Below are positions 38,662-45,943 of a DNA stretch of 47,335 nt, in pieces. Source of the stretch: Streptomyces sp. NRRL S-31. GTDB lineage: Bacteria > Actinomycetota > Actinomycetes > Streptomycetales > Streptomycetaceae. Location: NCBI RefSeq assembly GCF_000718775.1, contig NZ_JOCB01000066.1, positions 1-47,335 of the forward strand. Direction: 5' to 3'. Both the position numbers and the translations under genes were made by a program. How positions within the stretch are numbered: the first letter of the stretch is position 1; each line of letters starts with the position of its first letter. The notes below the pieces were generated by a model that made no database searches, was not told the origin of the DNA, and saw only the letters and a list, made by a program, of their open reading frames with translations.

Positions 38662-39759
38662 CTACGCCGTCAGGCGGGACACCGCCGCCCGTACGCGCTC
38701 GTCGGTCGCTGTGAACGCCACGCGTACGTGCCGGTCGCCCGCCTCGCCGTAGAAGTCCCCCGGAGCCACCAGGATGCCCAGCTCGGCCAGGTCGGCGACC
38801 GTGGTCCAGCAGGACTCCTCGCGGGTCGCCCAGAGGTAGAGGCTCGCCTCGCTGTGCTCGATGCGGAAGCCCCGGGCGAGCAGTGCCGACCGCAGGGCCT
38901 CGCGCCGGGCCGCGTAGCGGGCGCGCTGTTCCTGGACGTGGGCGTCGTCGCCGAGGGCGGCCACGACCGCGGCCTGGGTCGGCGCGGAGGTCATCATGCC
39001 GCCGTGCTTGCGGATCTGGAGCAGCGGGTGCAGGACCTCCGGGTCGCCGGCGACGAAGGCCGCGCGGTAGCCCGCCAGGTTGGAGCGCTTGGAGAGGGAG
39101 TGGACGGCGACGATGCCGTCGTGGGAGCCGCCGTTGACGTCGGGGTGCAGGACCGAGACGGGGTCGGCCTCCCAGCCCAGCTCCAGGTAGCACTCGTCGG
39201 AGAAGACCAGGACGTCGTGGGCGCGGGCCCAGGCGACGATGTCCGTCAGCTCCCGCCGGGACAGGACCTTGCCCGTCGGGTTGGACGGGGAGTTCAGCCA
39301 GAGCAGCCTCAGGTTCGCCGGGTCCAGGTCGCGCGGGTCGTCGTAGACCTCGTACTCGGCGCGGGCGAGGCGGGCGCCGACCTCGTAGGTCGGGTAGGCC
39401 AGGCGCGGGTAGGCGACCTTGTCGCCGGGGCCGAGCCCGAGCTGGGTCGGCAGCCAGGCCACCAGCTCCTTGGAGCCGACGACCGGCAGGACGTGCCGGT
39501 GGGTGATCCCGCGGGCGCCCAGGCGGCGCTCCAGCCAGCCCGTGATCGCGTCGCGCAGGGCGGGGGTGCCCCAGACGGTCGGGTAGCCCGGCGAGTCGGC
39601 GGCGTCGATCAGGGCCTTCTGGACCAGCTCGGGGACCGGGTCGACGGGGGTGCCGACGGAGAGGTCGACGATGCCGTCCGGGTGGGCCGCGGCCGTCTTC
39701 TTGTACGGCTCCAGCTTGTCCCAGGGGAAGGTGGGGAGCCGGTCGGAGACTGCGGACAC
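38662..39759 (-). CDS. dapC: succinyldiaminopimelate aminotransferase (bifunctional-type aminotransferase)
   Basis: This 365-residue class I/II PLP aminotransferase makes N-succinyl-L,L-diaminopimelate from the keto compound in the lysine pathway. LNSPSNPTGKVLS (about 154-166) and the PLP-lysine segment VHSLSKRSNLAGYRAAF (about 218-234, Lys near 223) are present. GTG 39759 (protein MSAVSDRLPTFPWDK) is preceded by GAGCCT and 7 nt, a near-leaderless pattern; GTG 39774 is the alternative and adds five residues. It lies downstream of the ferredoxin gene behind a hairpin. Confidence 0.9.
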   Translation of the reverse strand: MSAVSDRLPTFPWDKLEPYKKTAAAHPDGIVDLSVGTPVDPVPELVQKALIDAADSPGYPTVWGTPALRDAITGWLERRLGARGITHRHVLPVVGSKELVAWLPTQLGLGPGDKVAYPRLAYPTYEVGARLARAEYEVYDDPRDLDPANLRLLWLNSPSNPTGKVLSRRELTDIVAWARAHDVLVFSDECYLELGWEADPVSVLHPDVNGGSHDGIVAVHSLSKRSNLAGYRAAFVAGDPEVLHPLLQIRKHGGMMTSAPTQAAVVAALGDDAHVQEQRARYAARREALRSALLARGFRIEHSEASLYLWATREESCWTTVADLAELGILVAPGDFYGEAGDRHVRVAFTATDERVRAAVSRLTA

Positions 39760-39793
39760 GGGTATCAGGCTCACTTTCGTACGGTGCGGCGAA

Positions 39794-39848
39794 CGCCTCG
39801 GTCCCGTCCGGCCGTGATCGGGTGATCGGGCCGTACGGGACCGAGGCG
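39794..39848. terminator. hairpin between fdxA and dapC
   Basis: CGCCTCGGTCCCGT (39794-39807) pairs with 39835-39848, and the stem extends by five more pairs after one mismatch. It lies between fdxA and dapC, which are on the same strand, so dapC is probably transcribed on its own. Confidence 0.75.
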
Positions 39849-39879
39849 GCGCGGTCGCGGCCGCTTGGCGCTCAGACCG

Positions 39880-40200
39880 TCACTCGCCCTGCGGCGGCAG
39901 CGCGGCGACGAAGGGGTGGTCACGCTCGATCAGCCCCAGCTTGCTGGCGCCGCCGGGCGAGCCCAGCTCGTCGAAGAACTCGACGTTCGCCTTGTAGTAG
40001 TCCTTCCACTCCTCGGGAGTGTCGTCCTCGTAGAAGATCGCCTCGACCGGGCAGACCGGCTCACAGGCACCACAGTCGACGCATTCGTCCGGGTGGATGT
40101 ACAAGGACCGCTGGCCCTCGTAGATGCAGTCGACCGGGCACTCCTCGATGCACGCCTTGTCCTTGACGTCGACACAAGGCTGCGCGATGACGTAGGTCAC
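39880..40200 (-). CDS. fdxA: 7Fe ferredoxin
   Basis: This 106-residue electron carrier has Cys at 9, 17, 21, 25, 40, 43, 46 and 50 (CVDVKDKACIEECPVDC and CVDCGACEPVCP). These fit one 3Fe-4S and one 4Fe-4S cluster of the actinobacterial FdxA type. It is cytoplasmic. GTG 40200 follows GAGGAGG by about 9 nt. The frame is open to 40338, but that part has no family match. It is divergent from the GNAT gene. Confidence 0.95.
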   Translation of the reverse strand: MTYVIAQPCVDVKDKACIEECPVDCIYEGQRSLYIHPDECVDCGACEPVCPVEAIFYEDDTPEEWKDYYKANVEFFDELGSPGGASKLGLIERDHPFVAALPPQGE

Positions 40201-40340
40201 GCTGTCGTTCCTCCTCGATAGGGCGCTGGCGGGCCTCCTCAGGCTCCGCCGCCTGGCGCGCGGGAGCGCGGCGTCGTCGATGCCCGCCCCTAGTATCTCC
40301 GTTCCGGAGCATGATCCGAACAGGAGGGGTGAACTCACCG

Positions 40341-41420
40341 GTGGAAATCTCGGCGACAGGACGTCCGGAAGTCCGAATCACCCCGGCTGACGTGGGGAAA
40401 AGGGTCTCTGTACGGCGGTTGGGCGAACCCGGTTCCGGGCCGGAGAAGTTCACTGACACGGTGGGTGTTCTCACATCATGGGACGGTGGCGTGCTCATGA
40501 TCACACGGCGCGACGGGGAAAGTGTCGGAATCCCCGAATCCGTGCTGGTGGCGGGGAAAGTGGTGCCGCCCGCCCCGGCGCGTCGCCGCGGTCCCGCCGC
40601 CACCTACCCGGAACTCGCCCGGGCCGCCGCGCGCGCCTGGCGGCCGGTGGAGAGCGAGCGGCTCGGCGAGTGGGAGCTGCGGGCGGCCGGCGGATTCACC
40701 CGGCGGGCCAACAGCGTGCTGCCGCTGGGCGATCCCGGAACCGGGCTCGACGCGGCCCTGGACGCCGTGCGGCGCTGGTACGGCGAGCGCGGCCTGCCCG
40801 CCTACGTGCAGACCGCGACCGGCGCCGAGGGCACCCAGGAGCTGCTCTGCGCGGAGCTGGAGCGGCGCGGCTGGGTGCGGGAGGTGAGCGCCGAGCTGTG
40901 GACCGGTGCCCTGGCTCCGGTCGCGGACCGGGCCCCGGGCGCGGGCGTCGTGCTGTCCCGGACGGCGGACGAGGCGTGGCTCGCCCGGTACCAGCGCAAG
41001 GGGGTGAGCGAGGTGGCCCTGCGGGTCCTCCAGGGAGGCTCGGGCGGCGGGGCGGAGCCGTCGGTGTGGTTCGCCGCCGTGCCCGGTGCCGGGCCGGGCG
41101 AGCCCCCGGCGGCGATCGGGCGGTGCGCCGTGGACGGCCGCTGGGCCGGGTTCGCCGCCGTCGAGGTGGACCCCGACAGGCGCCGGCAGGGGCTGGCCAC
41201 CGAGGTGATGGCCGCGCTGGCCCGGCGCGCACTGGACGAGGGCGCCTCGGCGGCCTGGCTCCAGGTGGAGGCGGACAACGAGGGCGGCCGGGCCCTGTAC
41301 CGCGCGCTCGGTTTCCTGCCGCACCACGCCTACCACCACTACCGGGCGCCCGGGGAGCCGGGGACGCCCTCCGGTTCCGCCCGGCCCGGACGCCCGTGGA
41401 ACTCCCGTGGAAGGGCATGA
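40341..41420 (+). CDS. GNAT N-acetyltransferase with N-terminal SH3-like domain
   Basis: This protein of about 359 residues has an N-terminal small barrel (VRITPADVGKRVSVRRLG to about residue 75), as in M. tuberculosis Rv0428c. A middle part follows, then a C-terminal GNAT domain with the acetyl-CoA loop RRRQGLATEVMAAL near 280 and YRALGFLPHHAYHHYR near 320. The acceptor is unknown. GTG 40341 is chosen with AGGAGGGG upstream at longish spacing. ATG 40311 and GTG 40329 are in frame and possible; a TAGTAT -10 sits at 40291-40296. Confidence 0.85.
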   Translation: MEISATGRPEVRITPADVGKRVSVRRLGEPGSGPEKFTDTVGVLTSWDGGVLMITRRDGESVGIPESVLVAGKVVPPAPARRRGPAATYPELARAAARAWRPVESERLGEWELRAAGGFTRRANSVLPLGDPGTGLDAALDAVRRWYGERGLPAYVQTATGAEGTQELLCAELERRGWVREVSAELWTGALAPVADRAPGAGVVLSRTADEAWLARYQRKGVSEVALRVLQGGSGGGAEPSVWFAAVPGAGPGEPPAAIGRCAVDGRWAGFAAVEVDPDRRRQGLATEVMAALARRALDEGASAAWLQVEADNEGGRALYRALGFLPHHAYHHYRAPGEPGTPSGSARPGRPWNSRGRA

Positions 41421-41427
41421 GCCTGCC

Positions 41428-42294
41428 ATGCGTCACCCGTATCTGCCGCCCCCGTACCCGCCCGGCCCCGAGCGCTCCGCCGAGCTGCGACGGCGGTTCG
41501 CCGAGGAGTGCCGGAACGACCGGCCGGACCTGTCCGCGCTGTGCCTGCTGATCGGCGCGGAGACGGACGGCTCGCTGGACGAGGCCGGCATCGACGCCGC
41601 GCAGGCGGAGCTGGACCGGCTGGCGGGCGAGCTGCCGTACCGGCCGGGCGGCCCGCGCGCGTGGGCGGAGGCGATACGGCGGCTGCTCGGCGACCGCCAC
41701 GGGTTCCACGGCACGCCGGGCGACTACCAGCGGCTGGAGTCCTCCCTGCTGCACGAGGTGCTCCGGCGGCGGCGCGGGCTGCCGATCCTGCTGTCGGTGG
41801 TGTGGCTGGAGGTGGCCCGCCGGGCCGGCGCCCCGGTGTACGGGATCGCGCTGCCGGGACACTTCACGGTCGGGTTCGGGACGGCGGCCGAGCAGGTGCT
41901 GGCCGACCCCTTCGAGGGCGGCCGGGTGCTGACCGGGACGGACGCCGAGCTGCTGGTGGCGGGGGCCACGGGCGCGCCGCTGCGCCCCTCGATGCTGGAG
42001 CCGGCACCCCCGCTGGAGGTCGTGCAGCGCGTCCTGAACAACATACGGGCGTGGGCGGCGGCGCGGCCGGAGCGGTCGGACGTGGCGCTCAGGGCCGTGG
42101 AGCTGGCGCTGCTCATCCCCTCGCACCCGGCGCGGCTGCGCTACGAGCGCGGGCAACTGCTGGTGCAGCGCGGGCAGTTCACCGCGGGCGCCGAGGAGCT
42201 GGAGCACTACGCGGATCTGATCGAGGTGGTGGACGAGCCGGCCGCGCGCCAGGTGCGGCAGGAGGCCGGGACGGCCCGCGCCAAGCTCAACTGA
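41428..42294 (+). CDS. SirB1-type transglutaminase-like/TPR protein
   Basis: This 288-residue soluble protein matches the transglutaminase-like SirB1 family: RRRGLPILLSVVWLEVARRAG (about 112-132) and PVYGIALPGHFTVGFG (about 135-150) hold the conserved core, but the catalytic Cys of true transglutaminases is not present. The C-terminus has two TPR-like helices. ATG 41428 lies 7 nt after the GNAT stop, so the two genes are probably cotranscribed. Its role is unknown. Confidence 0.85.
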   Translation: MRHPYLPPPYPPGPERSAELRRRFAEECRNDRPDLSALCLLIGAETDGSLDEAGIDAAQAELDRLAGELPYRPGGPRAWAEAIRRLLGDRHGFHGTPGDYQRLESSLLHEVLRRRRGLPILLSVVWLEVARRAGAPVYGIALPGHFTVGFGTAAEQVLADPFEGGRVLTGTDAELLVAGATGAPLRPSMLEPAPPLEVVQRVLNNIRAWAAARPERSDVALRAVELALLIPSHPARLRYERGQLLVQRGQFTAGAEELEHYADLIEVVDEPAARQVRQEAGTARAKLN

Positions 42295-42303
42295 GCCGGT
42301 GCG

Positions 42304-42918
42304 TCACAGCCAGCCCTTGTCCCGGGCGGTCCGCACCGCCTCCGCCCGGTTGCGCACGGCCAGCTTCTGGATCGCCGTCGACAGGTAGTTGCGGACCGTG
42401 CCCTGGGAGAGGTGCAGGGCGCGGGCCAGCTCGGCGTTGGTGGAGCCGTCGGCCGCCGCGCGCAGCACCTCGCGTTCGCGTTCGGTGAGCGGGTTCGCGC
42501 CCTCGGCGAGCGCGGCGGCGGCCAGGGTGGGGTCGATCACCCGCTCGCCGGCCAGCACCTTGCGGATCGCCTCCGCGAGCTGGGCGGCCGGGGCGTCCTT
42601 GACGAGGAAGGCGTCGGCGCCCGCCTCCATGGCGCTGCGCAGATAGCCGGGCCGGCCGAAGGTGGTCAGGACCACCAGCTTGACCCGCGGGAACGCGCGG
42701 TGCACCCGCGCGGCGGCCTCGATGCCGGTGCAGCCGGGCATCTCGATGTCGAGCAGCGCCACGTCCACACCGTGCGCGCCGACGGCCGCGAGCACCTCGT
42801 CGCCGCGCGCGACCTGGGCGACGACCTCGATGTCGTCCTCCAGGCCGAGCAGCGCGGCCAGCGCCTCGCGGACCATCGACTGGTCCTCGGCCAGCAGGAC
42901 CTTGATCATGCTCGTCAT
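42304..42918 (-). CDS. NarL/FixJ-type response regulator
   Basis: This 204-residue regulator has a receiver domain (1-120), with phospho-acceptor Asp57 in LLDIEMPG and the Lys in FLVKDAP near 107. The C-terminal LuxR-type helix-turn-helix is LTEREREVLRAAADGSTNAEL-ARALHLSQGTVRNYL, about 143-180. It is activated by the adjacent kinase, is of the DesR type, and should bind the inverted repeat upstream of the operon. ATG 42918 is 10 nt after the kinase stop. Confidence 0.94.
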   Translation of the reverse strand: MTSMIKVLLAEDQSMVREALAALLGLEDDIEVVAQVARGDEVLAAVGAHGVDVALLDIEMPGCTGIEAAARVHRAFPRVKLVVLTTFGRPGYLRSAMEAGADAFLVKDAPAAQLAEAIRKVLAGERVIDPTLAAAALAEGANPLTEREREVLRAAADGSTNAELARALHLSQGTVRNYLSTAIQKLAVRNRAEAVRTARDKGWL

Positions 42919-42928
42919 GCCCGGGATC

Positions 42929-44107
42929 CTACGTCCGCCGGTCGGCCGTGGGCACGCGCGCGACGAGCCGGAACCCGTGCCTGACCCGGCCCGCCTCCAG
43001 CACGCCGCCGGCCTTCTGGAGCCGTTCGGTCAGACCGGTCAGACCGTTGCCGGGGCCCTTTCCCGAGCCGCCCGCCCCGTCGTCCTCCACGCGGAGTTCG
43101 AGCATCGGTCCGTCCAGGGTCTGGCGGCGCGACAGCTCGACCGCGCAGCGGTCGGCGCCGCTGTGCCGGACCACGTTGGTGACCGCCTCGCGCAGCGCCC
43201 AGGCGAGGGCGGACTCGGCCTCCTCGGGGACGCCGGCCAGGTCGGGCTCGGCGGGGACCTCGGCCCTGACCCCGGCGGCGGTCAGCGCGACCTGGGCGCC
43301 GGCGAGTTCGGCGGCGAGCCGGGGCCGCCGGTAGCCGGTGACCGCCTCCCGGACGTCGACCAGGGCCTGCCGGCTGACCTGTTCGATGTCGGCGACCTGC
43401 CGGGCCGCCTGGTCCGGGTGGCCGGGCAGCATCCGGCCGGCCAGCTCGCTCTTCAGCGTGATCAGGGAGAGCGAGTGGCCGAGCAGGTCGTGCAGGTCGC
43501 GGGCGAGGCGCAGGCGTTCCTCGTTGGCGGCGAGCTGGGCGACGGTGGCCCGTGCCTTGCGCAGCTCGATGGTGGTGCGGACGAGCTGGCCGACGCCGCT
43601 CATCGCGAACCCGATGAGCAGGACGAGCACGACCAGGCCGCGCGCCTCCGCCTCGTCGGAGCGCAGCCCGATCAGGTACATCACCAGGGCGGACGCGGGG
43701 ATGGCCCAGTAGGCCGCGCGCAGCGGCAGGGTGGCTCCCCAGGCGACCGACAGGTAGACGAACAGGCCCAGCCAGGCGCTGCCGAGGGTGACGGCCAGGA
43801 CCGGCGCGAGCACCCCGAGGACGCCGCCGAGGACGAGCACGACGCGCGGGGAGAACGGCCGGCCGATGTTGCGGAAGACCAGCGTCAGGTAGACCCCGAC
43901 GAAGACGGCGAGCCCGGCGGAGCCGGCCACGGTGGCGCCGGTGGAGTGCCGTCCGCTCACCAGGTCCTCGACCGGGGAGCTGAGGAAGACCAGCCAGACC
44001 CCGATCCACAGCGACTTGACCAGCAGCTCGCGCCGGTTGCGGGGCGGCCACCCGACGGTGGTGTGCCGCGGCGTGCCGGTCTCCCGGTCCTCCGTCGTCG
44101 TGCTCAC
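42929..44107 (-). CDS. sensor histidine kinase (HisKA_3 type)
   Basis: The 392-residue kinase has several N-terminal membrane segments (about 35-170), a HisKA_3 box with phospho-acceptor His206 (ARDLHDLLGHSLSL), and a C-terminal ATPase with AWALREAVTNVVRHSG (N box) and VEDDGAGG (G box). The membrane part has almost no external loop, as in intramembrane-sensing kinases. GTG 44107 overlaps the permease stop as GTGA. Confidence 0.93.
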   Translation of the reverse strand: MSTTTEDRETGTPRHTTVGWPPRNRRELLVKSLWIGVWLVFLSSPVEDLVSGRHSTGATVAGSAGLAVFVGVYLTLVFRNIGRPFSPRVVLVLGGVLGVLAPVLAVTLGSAWLGLFVYLSVAWGATLPLRAAYWAIPASALVMYLIGLRSDEAEARGLVVLVLLIGFAMSGVGQLVRTTIELRKARATVAQLAANEERLRLARDLHDLLGHSLSLITLKSELAGRMLPGHPDQAARQVADIEQVSRQALVDVREAVTGYRRPRLAAELAGAQVALTAAGVRAEVPAEPDLAGVPEEAESALAWALREAVTNVVRHSGADRCAVELSRRQTLDGPMLELRVEDDGAGGSGKGPGNGLTGLTERLQKAGGVLEAGRVRHGFRLVARVPTADRRT

Positions 44108-44844
44108 GCCTTCAGCGTGTCCTTCCGGTACAGCCAGGCCGCGCCACCCGCGAAGAGGACGAAGGAGACGGCGAGGACGGCGAGGTCCCGGGCGTGCGGT
44201 GCCCGGCTCTGTTCGATCGCCCGCCCCAGGGAAGCGTACGCGTGCGTGGGCAGCCACTCGGCGATGTCCTGGAGCCACCCCGGGAAGGTGGTGGTCGGCA
44301 TCCACAGGCCGCCCAGCAGGGACAGGCCGAAGTAGACGATCATGGTGATCGGGCGGACCGCGTCCCCGGTGGCGAGGTAGCCGATGGCGACGCCGAGCGC
44401 GGCGAAGACCAGGCTGCCGGCCCAGATCGCGCCGCTCAGCGCGAGCCACTGCCAGGCGTCGAGGCGTACGTCCTTCACCACGGCGGCGACCACGAACACG
44501 ATCACGATGGACGGCAGGCTGACCACGGCCGCGCCGGCCGTCTTGGCGAGGACGTAGCCGCGCCCGGGCAGCGTGGTCAGCCTCAGCTGCCGTACCCATC
44601 CGCTCTCGCGCTCCTTGGCGATGCGCTCGCTGTTGCCCATCAGGACGGCGGTCAGGGCGCCGAAGGACGCCATCGAGACCATCATGTACGTCGGCAGGGT
44701 CAGGCCCGTGCCGTCGACCTCGGTGTGGGTGTCGGCGTTGCCCGCGATCAGCAGGAACAGCGCCGAGGGGTAGACCACCGAGAAGAACAGGAACTTGCGG
44801 TTGCGCAGGGCGCGGACGAGTTCCAGCTTGATCAGGCTGTTCAC
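44104..44844 (-). CDS. ABC-2 type exporter permease
   Basis: This 246-residue membrane protein has six segments of the ABC-2 type. It forms an exporter with the upstream ATPase; the kinase and regulator downstream are probably its control system. Its ATG overlaps the ATPase stop as ATGA (44841-44844) and its own stop overlaps the kinase start. The substrate is unknown; antibiotics, lipids and daunorubicin-like drugs are possible from family membership only. Confidence 0.92.
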   Translation of the reverse strand: MNSLIKLELVRALRNRKFLFFSVVYPSALFLLIAGNADTHTEVDGTGLTLPTYMMVSMASFGALTAVLMGNSERIAKERESGWVRQLRLTTLPGRGYVLAKTAGAAVVSLPSIVIVFVVAAVVKDVRLDAWQWLALSGAIWAGSLVFAALGVAIGYLATGDAVRPITMIVYFGLSLLGGLWMPTTTFPGWLQDIAEWLPTHAYASLGRAIEQSRAPHARDLAVLAVSFVLFAGGAAWLYRKDTLKA

Positions 44845-45770
44845 GGCTGCTTCGCCTCCTCGGCGGCGGTGATGGCGACGAACGCCTGCTCCAGGCCGAG
44901 ACCGGAGACTTCGAGGTTGCGGGGGTAGACGCCGAGGCCGTACAGGGCGTGGACGGTCGCGTCGGCGTCGGCGGACTGGATGCGGACGGTCTGGCCCGAG
45001 ACGTCGATCCCGGTGAGGAACGGCAGGCCGCGCAGGGCGGCCTCGTCGATCTCGCCCGCCAGGTCGAAGGAGACGCGGCGGGCGCCCGCCCGGGCCTTGA
45101 TCTCGGCGGCGGTGCCGTCGGCGAGCAGCCGGCCCCGGTGCAGCACCAGGACCCGGTCGGCGATGGCGTCGGCCTCTTCCAGGTAGTGGGTGGCGAACAG
45201 CACCGTGCGGCCCTGGTCGGCCTGTTCGCGCATGGTGGCCCAGAACGCCTGGCGGGCGGAGACGTCCATGCCGGTGGTCGGCTCGTCCAGGATGATCAGG
45301 TCGCTGTCGCCGGCGGTGGCGAGCGCGAACCGGACCCGCTGGGCCTGGCCGCCGGAGAGCTTGTCGACCTTGCGGTCGGCGATCTGCGCGATGCCCGCGC
45401 GTGCCAGCACGTCGGGCACCGGGTACGGCCGCGGGTGCAGCGAGCAGGCGAGCCGGACGAGTTCGGCGACGGTGACCCCGTCCATCAGCCCGCCGCTCTG
45501 GAGCATGGCGCCGACTCGGCCGGCCGTGATCGCCTCGCGCGGGCCGGTGCCGAACAGGCTCACCGAGCCGCTGTCGGGGTGCTTCAGCCCGAGGAGCAGG
45601 TCCAGGGTGGTGGACTTGCCGGCTCCGTTCGGGCCGAGGAGGGCGACGGTCTCGCCCGGGTCCAGCCGGAGCGAGAGGCCGTCGACGGCCCGCACGCTCC
45701 CGTATGTCTTGGTCACCTGGTCGAACCCGACCACCGGGGTGGTGGTGGCCGGTGCCGCTGTCGTCGTCAT
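44841..45770 (-). CDS. ABC exporter ATP-binding protein
   Basis: The 309-residue ATPase has Walker A GPNGAGKST (46-54), the signature LSGGQAQR near 139-146, and Walker B LIILDEPTTGMD near 160-171. A C-terminal extension after about residue 225 ends the family's usual pattern. ATG 45770 is used; ATG 45779 (adds MGA) is possible, and neither has a clear ribosome site. It is the first gene of a four-gene operon in which stops and starts overlap or touch. Confidence 0.94.
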   Translation of the reverse strand: MTTTAAPATTTPVVGFDQVTKTYGSVRAVDGLSLRLDPGETVALLGPNGAGKSTTLDLLLGLKHPDSGSVSLFGTGPREAITAGRVGAMLQSGGLMDGVTVAELVRLACSLHPRPYPVPDVLARAGIAQIADRKVDKLSGGQAQRVRFALATAGDSDLIILDEPTTGMDVSARQAFWATMREQADQGRTVLFATHYLEEADAIADRVLVLHRGRLLADGTAAEIKARAGARRVSFDLAGEIDEAALRGLPFLTGIDVSGQTVRIQSADADATVHALYGLGVYPRNLEVSGLGLEQAFVAITAAEEAKQP

Positions 45771-45830
45771 GGCACCCATGGTCGCGGCGCGGGCCGGGTG
45801 CCGGGCAGTGTCGGGGGTCCCGAGTGCCGG

Positions 45831-45844
45831 ATGACAGATGTCAT
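45831..45844. promoter_or_regulatory. candidate operator ATGACA-GA-TGTCAT
   Basis: This perfect inverted repeat lies about 60 bp before the ABC ATPase start. On the minus strand its TGTCAT half is 18 bp from GACACT, a possible -10, so a bound regulator would overlap the -35, the position of an activator. The LuxR-type regulator of the operon is the natural candidate to bind it. Confidence 0.5.
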
Positions 45845-45884
45845 ACGGACCGGGTGACGGTACGGCGACGGGGGCGCCCCCTGG

Positions 45885-45915
45885 CGAGGACGCCCCCGTG
45901 GCCCGGGCGTCCTCG
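45885..45915. terminator. hairpin after peptidoglycan-binding-type gene
   Basis: CGAGGACGCCC and GGGCGTCCTCG form an 11-bp stem around a short loop just past the stop at 45944. It would end that minus-strand transcript. Confidence 0.65.
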
Positions 45916-45943
45916 TCGTGGAGGCGCCCCCGGTGCGCGGTGT

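Noticed and set aside
41428..42294. Active transglutaminase
   Set aside because: The family core is present but I see no catalytic Cys at the expected position, so enzyme activity is not claimed.
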